DNA of 10,492 nucleotides, from contig JANXLW010000265.1 in NCBI GenBank assembly GCA_025354965.1, positions 1 through 10,492 on the forward strand, given 5' to 3'. The DNA comes from Betaproteobacteria bacterium. GTDB taxonomy: Bacteria; Pseudomonadota; Gammaproteobacteria; Burkholderiales; Burkholderiaceae_C. A model generated the notes under the pieces. The model made no database searches. It was not told the DNA's origin and saw only the letters and a program-made list of their open reading frames with translations. This document shows, piece by piece, positions 6,807 to 10,492 of the stretch. How positions within the stretch are numbered: position 1 is the stretch's first letter; each line of letters begins with the position of its first letter. A program made the translations under genes and the position numbers.

Positions 6807-7247
6807 TTACCAGCTAGCCAGTCCCTGTGGACCGCAAGTTGGATTGCATGTTCGTGCGCCATTCTCGCTAACGGAAATGGTGCCGTCACCGTCCTGGGTG
6901 CTACCAGTCACTGGAGTGGCGGTGAGCACAAAAGTCTGGGCCGGCTGGGTAATGTTCAACGACAAGGAATAGCGACTATCGGTCGTCCGGCCCGAAGTGC
7001 GCCCGAGTCCGCCGGTTGCTGTGCCGTTATAGTCCGCCGTCACACTGAAAGCGTAGTTGTTCGAATTGAGAAATATCTTTTCTTGCAAGCTCGCGAGCGC
7101 CAGCAATTCAGTCTGGGCCTGCACTCGTGCCGCGCGAATGATGTAGTTACGGTAGCTGGGCAAAGCTACAGCCGCCAGGATGCCGACAATGGCCACCACG
7201 ATCATCATCTCGACCAGTGTGAAGCCTCTAAAGTTTGAACGTTTCAC
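6807..7247 (-). CDS. pilE: Type IV pilin PilE
   Basis: The gene encodes a 146-residue type IVa pilin, either a PilE-like minor pilin or a pilus subunit. The leader MKRSNFRG is cleaved before F9; GFTLVEMMIVVAIVGILAAVALPSY (8-32) is the classic class III signal and N-terminal helix, with Glu at +5 (E13). The globular domain ends with a cysteine pair (C134, C138) likely to form the C-terminal disulfide loop. I chose the GTG at 7247 because GAGGG lies 8 nt upstream and the resulting 8-residue basic leader is typical. The ATG at 7262 and the ATG at 7301 overlapping the pilY1 stop lack ribosome binding sites. It lies 53 bp after pilY1, as in the minor-pilin operons of beta- and gammaproteobacteria, which argues for a minor pilin needed for initiation of assembly rather than the main fibre subunit. 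Confidence 0.88.
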   Translation of the reverse strand: MKRSNFRGFTLVEMMIVVAIVGILAAVALPSYRNYIIRAARVQAQTELLALASLQEKIFLNSNNYAFSVTADYNGTATGGLGRTSGRTTDSRYSLSLNITQPAQTFVLTATPVTGSTQDGDGTISVSENGARTCNPTCGPQGLASW

Positions 7248-7255
7248 GATCAAGT

Positions 7256-7260
7256 CCCTC
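7256..7260 (-). promoter_or_regulatory. Ribosome binding site deciding the pilE start
   Basis: GAGGG on the minus strand sits 8 nt before the GTG at 7247. Its first G is the last base of the competing upstream ATG (7262-7260), which has no such signal. This argues for the short prepilin leader. Confidence 0.65.
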
Positions 7261-7300
7261 ATTTTTTGAACAGCAAGGCTGTGGCTCCACAACCTCCCCA

Positions 7301-10300
7301 TCAAGGTGCTACCAGCTCACGCCACGAAATGCGCCCGCTAACGGCCCTAACTCGACCCAACTCGTCGCCACCAGTCTTGAGCGAGCCATCGAGATTCAAG
7401 ACCTTTTGCGTCGTGACCACACCGGCGGCATCGGTTGTGACAATGGTCACGGTGCCATCTGTATTGGCGGTCCTGACGACAGTGGCATGAGTGCCATCGG
7501 TATAGGTGATCACCGACGTAGTCACTGCACCGGCAATCGTTGTGGTAACCGACGTCACAGTCCCGTTACCGCCAGCACCGGCCGAGCCCGCGCTCAAATT
7601 GCCAATGTGCGGATCAGTGGAACCAGGGGCCTTGGCGGTCAAGCTACTGGTCCCGTTGTCGGCGGCAGGCGTTTTGGTCCAGCCAGAATCCGAATAGCAT
7701 TTGTCGTTTGGGTGGTGCCAGTAAGTGGCGTATTCCATTAAGACATATTGACTGAACAGAGCGGACTTAACCCGCCAGCCATATTCCGGGCGACCCGCCA
7801 CATTCTGTTCGAGTGCCGAGTTGGGGGTCGTGTCCCTGATGAGTTGAAAAACCAGGGCGCCATTGTGACGCGCGCCGGTGGCGGTGGTGGGCGATGTTGA
7901 ATTGCTCCACCCCGCAACGCCGGGACCGGTAGCACCGTTGGCCGGCGGGATCACAGGCTGGTACATATTGCCATCGTGGTTGCTGTCAGCCTGCCAGACA
8001 CACCGGTAAATTGTGGGATGCAGGCCGACCCGCACATCACCATTGCCTCCCCAATCCTTCGGTGTCAACGCATCCAGCGGCATATTGAAAACCAGACTCC
8101 CGATGGTTTTGGGCTTCGCAAGCTGCTCGCTTTCAGGTGGGTTGGATCCCGACCAAACCACATTGGGGTCACGGCGGTAGGTCTGCAAAGTTTCAAGATG
8201 CGCAGCGTCGGTCCAGGTGGCATAGTTCTTCAACGATATATATCCAAAATCGACGTTGTACAAATAACTCGGATCGCCAATATGGAGTTTCACCGCCGGA
8301 CTCAGGTACTGGTTTTGCACAAGCACCTTGAAATTTTGCGTCAAGGATGCAATGCCCAGCTTGATGTTAAGCGTGGTGCTGCTGGGGTTAAGCATGTTGA
8401 CCCCGGTCACATCAAAGACGTCGTCGTATTGGTGAAAGTGCGTCCGGTATTTGCAGGCGGTATCAACGCAGGTGTCGCCCGTTGAATTTGGATCAACACC
8501 GGCATTGTTGAAAGCCGTTGGTGTCAGTGCGGGCGCGTAATTGGTCCAACCGCTTGCTGCGGAGCCTCCTGAGGGACCGGTATTGGTTGATGTCGATATC
8601 CGATGCGTGGTGAATGCGGTGCACGCCGCGGCACCGGCAGGCGCCTGAATGGAACAACTCAGGGACGTAGTAGTCGAGCCAATCTTGGTGCACGTTGTGG
8701 TGTAGCCATTCACCGTCTTGCCACTGATCTGATTGAACAGATCGTTAAGTCTGCTGGAAGTGCTGTCACTATCAAGCGAAGAAATATCGCCTGGTGCGCC
8801 GGTAATGTAGGTATTTCCGCACTTGATGGATACGTCATTCTTGCCTTTTGAAACATTGGTTATGACAAGCGTCCCGTTGGCCGGAGCGGTTGCAGGACTC
8901 CCGACCGATGAAGTACCGGCCAAAATAGTGATGGGTTGGTTGTTGTACTGCGCACCGAGCGGCGCATTGATGGTGATATCGGTACTATTATTTGAACGCA
9001 TTGCGGTGAAACCGGTGGTCCCTGTGCGTTGGTTGATCTGGTTGACCAGAATATCGCGATTGCTGCTGATGGCGGTGCCGTCGGCAATGTCGCTCACCGT
9101 CAACGCCGGTACGATGGTGACGCCGTTAACGGTGATGCCGCCCAGTGTGGCCGGCCAACCGCTGGTCTGCCCGCCAGTGCCGACCTTGATGGTGGCACTG
9201 GCCTGCGCGCCGTTGCTCGGGTCGGCATAAAAAATGTCGACGTCAAAGTGCCCCCCGGTTACACCGGCGCCGGTGCCCAGTATCACCGGTACAAGCGTGA
9301 TGTCCGGGTTCTGGTTGAACAGCGTATTGTTCAAGTTGCTCAACTGCGCCAGGGTCGGTTGCGACATGACGCCCACCGAAACCCATTTGCCCACCGCAAC
9401 GCCGTTGGTGCTCAAATCAGGCACCGGGGCGGTGCTGGGAGCCACTGTAGTCTTAACCCGATCGTCATCGTCAATGACGTGGTTGCCACTTAAATCCAGG
9501 AACGGAGAATTTTTTACACCACCGGTAAGGTAGTCGAGCTCTATCAGCCAGCTCTCGCCCATCACAGTGGTCGTAAAACCCGGAATTGTGGTTGCAATGG
9601 TCGGGTTGTTAGAGGTGAAGTAAAAGCGTCCACTTTCAATGAAGCTGCCATCACCTACGACTTTTTCCTTGGCCGGCAAGGCAACGCGCCAACCTTTGTG
9701 GGCAGTCCAATCCGCCTGATTTGAGGTGACCGTGCGGACACGACTGGCGCAGGGTGTTGCTGCAACGGCGGTTCCCGAGGTGTAGCAACGCTCGGTCAAG
9801 GTCTGGTTCAGGAGCGCAGTATTGGCAACTGGGGCACCATCCCAAACGCCGTAGGCGGCAAACGTGGCAGTGTCGGTTGCGTCTGCCGCTGTCAACATGG
9901 AGCCGGTCGCGAAATCGATCATGTATCCGCCATTGGGATGCAAGGAGACACCGGGCGTCATGGTGATGGGCTGTGCCGGCGAAGTGGTCAACAGCGCGGT
10001 GGCAGTTGAATTGGCCAGATTGAATTTCCACATGGTGCCATTCAGATCACCTGCATAAACAATGTCTGCCATGCCGTCACCATTGCTGTCTACGGCAACT
10101 GGTGAGGACAAACCATTCGGGCTGCCGACGTTACCCGACGTGCCGCCCTGAATGGCAGAGATCAGCGCGCCCGTGTCGGCATTGATGACGTACAAATAGG
10201 CTTGCGAATCGCCGCTGTTGTTGTAACCATTGCCGACAATGACAACGTCGGTACCGCCCACCATCTTGACGATGATGGGATTGGAATAGGTGTAGCCCAA

Positions 10301-10492
10301 ATTGGCAAAACCGGTGCTGCTTGGCGTGATCTCCCACTTGACGTTGCTGGCCGCAGTGACTGCGTCGGCCGGAGCCAGACGGGTGCTACCCGTGATATCC
10401 AGTGCATACAAACCTTTGCCGCCCGCTCCCAACGCACCGACCAGCATCCGCTTGGACCCCGTCAAAATGTTTGCCACGCTGAGCGAGCCATC
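7301..10492 (-). CDS. pilY1: PilC/PilY1 family pilus tip adhesin, 5' end cut by window edge
   Basis: About 1063 C-terminal residues are present; the frame stays open to the edge, so the signal peptide and N-terminal region are missing. Numbering here starts at the GTG at 10477. Residues 1-370 match the PilY1 beta-propeller: LVGALGAGGKGLYALDI, then VDSNGDGMADIVYAGDLNG (129-147) with a Ca-binding D130-N132-D134-D138 loop, then MWKFNL. A second DxSxN...D loop lies at 328-339 and a third DxNxDxN at 831-837. Residues 426-630 are two related modules. A C-terminal domain follows, starting near YRTHFHQYDD (677-686), and the protein ends with GRISWREL, typical of the family. A Thr/Val-rich stretch (about 970-1035) precedes that end. 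PilY1 sits at the pilus tip, promotes adhesion and modulates extension and retraction with calcium. Its position ahead of pilE fits a minor-pilin operon. Confidence 0.92.
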   Translation of the reverse strand, partial: DGSLSVANILTGSKRMLVGALGAGGKGLYALDITGSTRLAPADAVTAASNVKWEITPSSTGFANLGYTYSNPIIVKMVGGTDVVIVGNGYNNSGDSQAYLYVINADTGALISAIQGGTSGNVGSPNGLSSPVAVDSNGDGMADIVYAGDLNGTMWKFNLANSTATALLTTSPAQPITMTPGVSLHPNGGYMIDFATGSMLTAADATDTATFAAYGVWDGAPVANTALLNQTLTERCYTSGTAVAATPCASRVRTVTSNQADWTAHKGWRVALPAKEKVVGDGSFIESGRFYFTSNNPTIATTIPGFTTTVMGESWLIELDYLTGGVKNSPFLDLSGNHVIDDDDRVKTTVAPSTAPVPDLSTNGVAVGKWVSVGVMSQPTLAQLSNLNNTLFNQNPDITLVPVILGTGAGVTGGHFDVDIFYADPSNGAQASATIKVGTGGQTSGWPATLGGITVNGVTIVPALTVSDIADGTAISSNRDILVNQINQRTGTTGFTAMRSNNSTDITINAPLGAQYNNQPITILAGTSSVGSPATAPANGTLVITNVSKGKNDVSIKCGNTYITGAPGDISSLDSDSTSSRLNDLFNQISGKTVNGYTTTCTKIGSTTTSLSCSIQAPAGAAACTAFTTHRISTSTNTGPSGGSAASGWTNYAPALTPTAFNNAGVDPNSTGDTCVDTACKYRTHFHQYDDVFDVTGVNMLNPSSTTLNIKLGIASLTQNFKVLVQNQYLSPAVKLHIGDPSYLYNVDFGYISLKNYATWTDAAHLETLQTYRRDPNVVWSGSNPPESEQLAKPKTIGSLVFNMPLDALTPKDWGGNGDVRVGLHPTIYRCVWQADSNHDGNMYQPVIPPANGATGPGVAGWSNSTSPTTATGARHNGALVFQLIRDTTPNSALEQNVAGRPEYGWRVKSALFSQYVLMEYATYWHHPNDKCYSDSGWTKTPAADNGTSSLTAKAPGSTDPHIGNLSAGSAGAGGNGTVTSVTTTIAGAVTTSVITYTDGTHATVVRTANTDGTVTIVTTDAAGVVTTQKVLNLDGSLKTGGDELGRVRAVSGRISWRELVAP
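8594..9202 (-). repeat. Two tandem related modules within PilY1
   Basis: Module 1 (residues 426-519, 9202-8921) and module 2 (535-628, 8875-8594) share a layout. Each has a beta-rich start, a helix of the form S.xR..L.NQI, a GF/GY-T-A/T strand, and a strand ending in INAPLGA or IQAPAGA. The similarity is at protein level, not DNA level. Module 2 has four cysteines (553, 596, 608, 619) and module 1 none. The pattern resembles Ig-like modules seen in large adhesins and phage tail proteins, judged by eye only. Confidence 0.5.

Noticed and set aside
7248..7304. Longer pilE start overlapping the pilY1 stop codon (ATG at 7301 or TTG at 7304)
   Set aside because: It would give a 26-27-residue leader without a ribosome binding site, while the GTG at 7247 has GAGGG at 8 nt and a standard 8-residue basic leader.
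7506..9533. Several plus-strand frames of 60-170 codons opposite pilY1
   Set aside because: Antisense shadows of the continuous, family-recognisable pilY1 frame.

Overview
The window looks like a Burkholderiales chromosome, most likely Comamonadaceae (Rhodoferax/Polaromonas-like). This rests on remembered protein families: a DUF349 protein of the type I associate with that family, GlyA and NrdR sequences typical of it, a GC-rich palindromic intergenic element of a kind I recall from it, and a PilY1-PilE-FimT type IV pilus locus. No database search was possible. Both ends cut through genes.

Layout. Positions 1-2711 (minus strand) hold most of a large helical DUF349 protein whose 3' end lies outside the window. 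Upstream of it, 2712-3422 has no protein gene but is not empty. On the minus strand there is a complete small-RNA unit: a sigma70-type promoter at 3021-3049, a roughly 170-nt structured RNA at 3014-2844, and a strong intrinsic terminator at 2845-2797. This is a candidate 6S RNA. On the plus strand there is an orphan terminator at 3158-3180, followed by a good promoter at 3205-3234 that starts a rightward unit.

The rightward unit contains a membrane-anchored lytic transglycosylase (3423-4235), glyA (serine hydroxymethyltransferase, 4277-5521) and nrdR (ribonucleotide reductase repressor, 5616-6065). GlyA supplies one-carbon units for nucleotide synthesis and NrdR controls deoxynucleotide synthesis, so the last two are loosely related in role. 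A GC-rich palindromic element fills the glyA-nrdR gap right up to the nrdR start codon.

From 6088 to the right edge everything is on the minus strand and belongs to type IV pili. In transcription order these are pilY1 (5' end outside the window), pilE (GTG start with a clear ribosome binding site) and a FimT/GspH-type minor pilin. PilY1 would act as tip adhesin and assembly factor, PilE as a pilin, and FimT as a minor pilin. FimT carries a C-terminal GRxR motif of the kind linked to DNA capture during natural transformation.

The most notable signals are the putative 6S RNA unit, a pair of tandem related adhesin-like modules inside PilY1, and the GRAR motif in FimT. No CRISPR array, insertion sequence, prophage, tRNA or rRNA was seen.
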